A stretch of 64,000 nucleotides of DNA from Gracilibacillus orientalis (GTDB taxonomy: Bacteria; Bacillota; Bacilli; Bacillales; Amphibacillaceae), in assembly GCF_900114645.1 (NCBI RefSeq), contig NZ_FOTR01000003.1, forward strand, positions 186,001 through 250,000, written 5' to 3'. A model generated the notes under the pieces. The model was not told the origin of the DNA, did not search any database, and was given only the letters and a program-made list of their open reading frames with translations. Positions 63,922 to 64,000 of this stretch are shown piece by piece. The position numbers and the translations under genes are program-made. Numbering within the stretch: position 1 is the stretch's first letter; each line of letters opens with the position of its first letter.

Positions 63922-64000
63922 TTATTGGGCATTTACCAATGGTGGCTTTTTAGTATCATAAATTTCATCGATTACTTTGTCTGACAATTGTGAAGGGTGT
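63922..64000 (-). CDS. phnD: Phosphonate-binding protein PhnD, C-terminal end only
   Basis: The last 26 codons of a gene cut by the right edge. The readable end is HPSQLSDKVIDEIYDTKKPP then LVNAQ and a stop at 63922. The place directly before phnE and the sequence style fit the phosphonate-binding lipoprotein; phnC is expected further right. The call rests mainly on context. Confidence 0.65.
   Translation of the reverse strand, partial: HPSQLSDKVIDEIYDTKKPPLVNAQ

Overview
The window is low-GC Firmicute DNA and fits a spore-forming Bacillaceae, probably a moderately halophilic one of the Gracilibacillus/Oceanobacillus kind. The reasons are the strong AGGAGG ribosome sites, frequent TTG/GTG starts, an H-type small acid-soluble spore protein, Bacillus-style Fur, CcpA and FruR sites, and acidic extracellular lipoproteins. 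Genus is inference. I see no rRNA, tRNA, CRISPR array or insertion sequence. Gene density is high and most of the window is ordinary carbohydrate and nutrient metabolism.

Layout. 1-4.8 kb: a LacI regulator (cut by the left edge) diverges from a ribose-type ABC importer (ATPase, permease, lipoprotein), with ACCGGT palindromes between them. 4.8-5.0 kb: an unusual cluster of CCTTGG/CCAAGG repeats. 5-8.6 kb: fruR-fruK-fruA fructose operon with a helically phased operator array. 8.8-10.2 kb: an unidentified multi-pass permease. 10.2-16.1 kb: a sugar-acid cluster (solute-binding lipoprotein, enolase-superfamily dehydratase, FadR-type regulator, unknown 298-aa protein, semialdehyde dehydrogenase) with two operators between the divergent genes. 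16.2-22.3 kb: a LuxR-type regulator, then a Fur-box-preceded pair (methyltransferase plus saccharopine-dehydrogenase-like enzyme) next to a ferri-siderophore binding protein and two permeases that carry their own Fur boxes. 22.3-28.2 kb: housekeeping genes including queF with a preQ1-I riboswitch and serC with a ZTP (pfl) riboswitch.

28.3-37.2 kb: a glycan-utilisation locus with sulfatase, esterase, LacI regulator and three-gene sugar ABC importer, divergent from a GH3 glycosidase; GAAACGTTTC palindromes lie between them. 37.4-41.9 kb: EcsC-family, MerR/TipAS, YetF-type and GGDEF proteins. 42-49.6 kb: an accessory stretch of small and broken genes. It holds sspH, a 59-aa CxxCxGxG zinc-finger protein behind a strongly folded leader, a PAS-STAS protein, small membrane proteins, a truncated HAD phosphatase and a frameshifted membrane gene. 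49.9-52.6 kb: a large wall-anchored GH53 galactanase. 52.9-54 kb: a DUF4317 protein.

54.2-64 kb: a long carbon-phosphorus lyase operon on the minus strand, read from the right edge: phnD (end only), two phnE permeases, a hexapeptide transferase, the GntR/PhnF regulator, phnG-H-I-J-K-M-L, and a PHP-family phosphoesterase in the place where E. coli has PhnP. Together the loci describe a soil or saline-habitat heterotroph that takes up plant or algal oligosaccharides, sugar acids, iron chelates and phosphonates.
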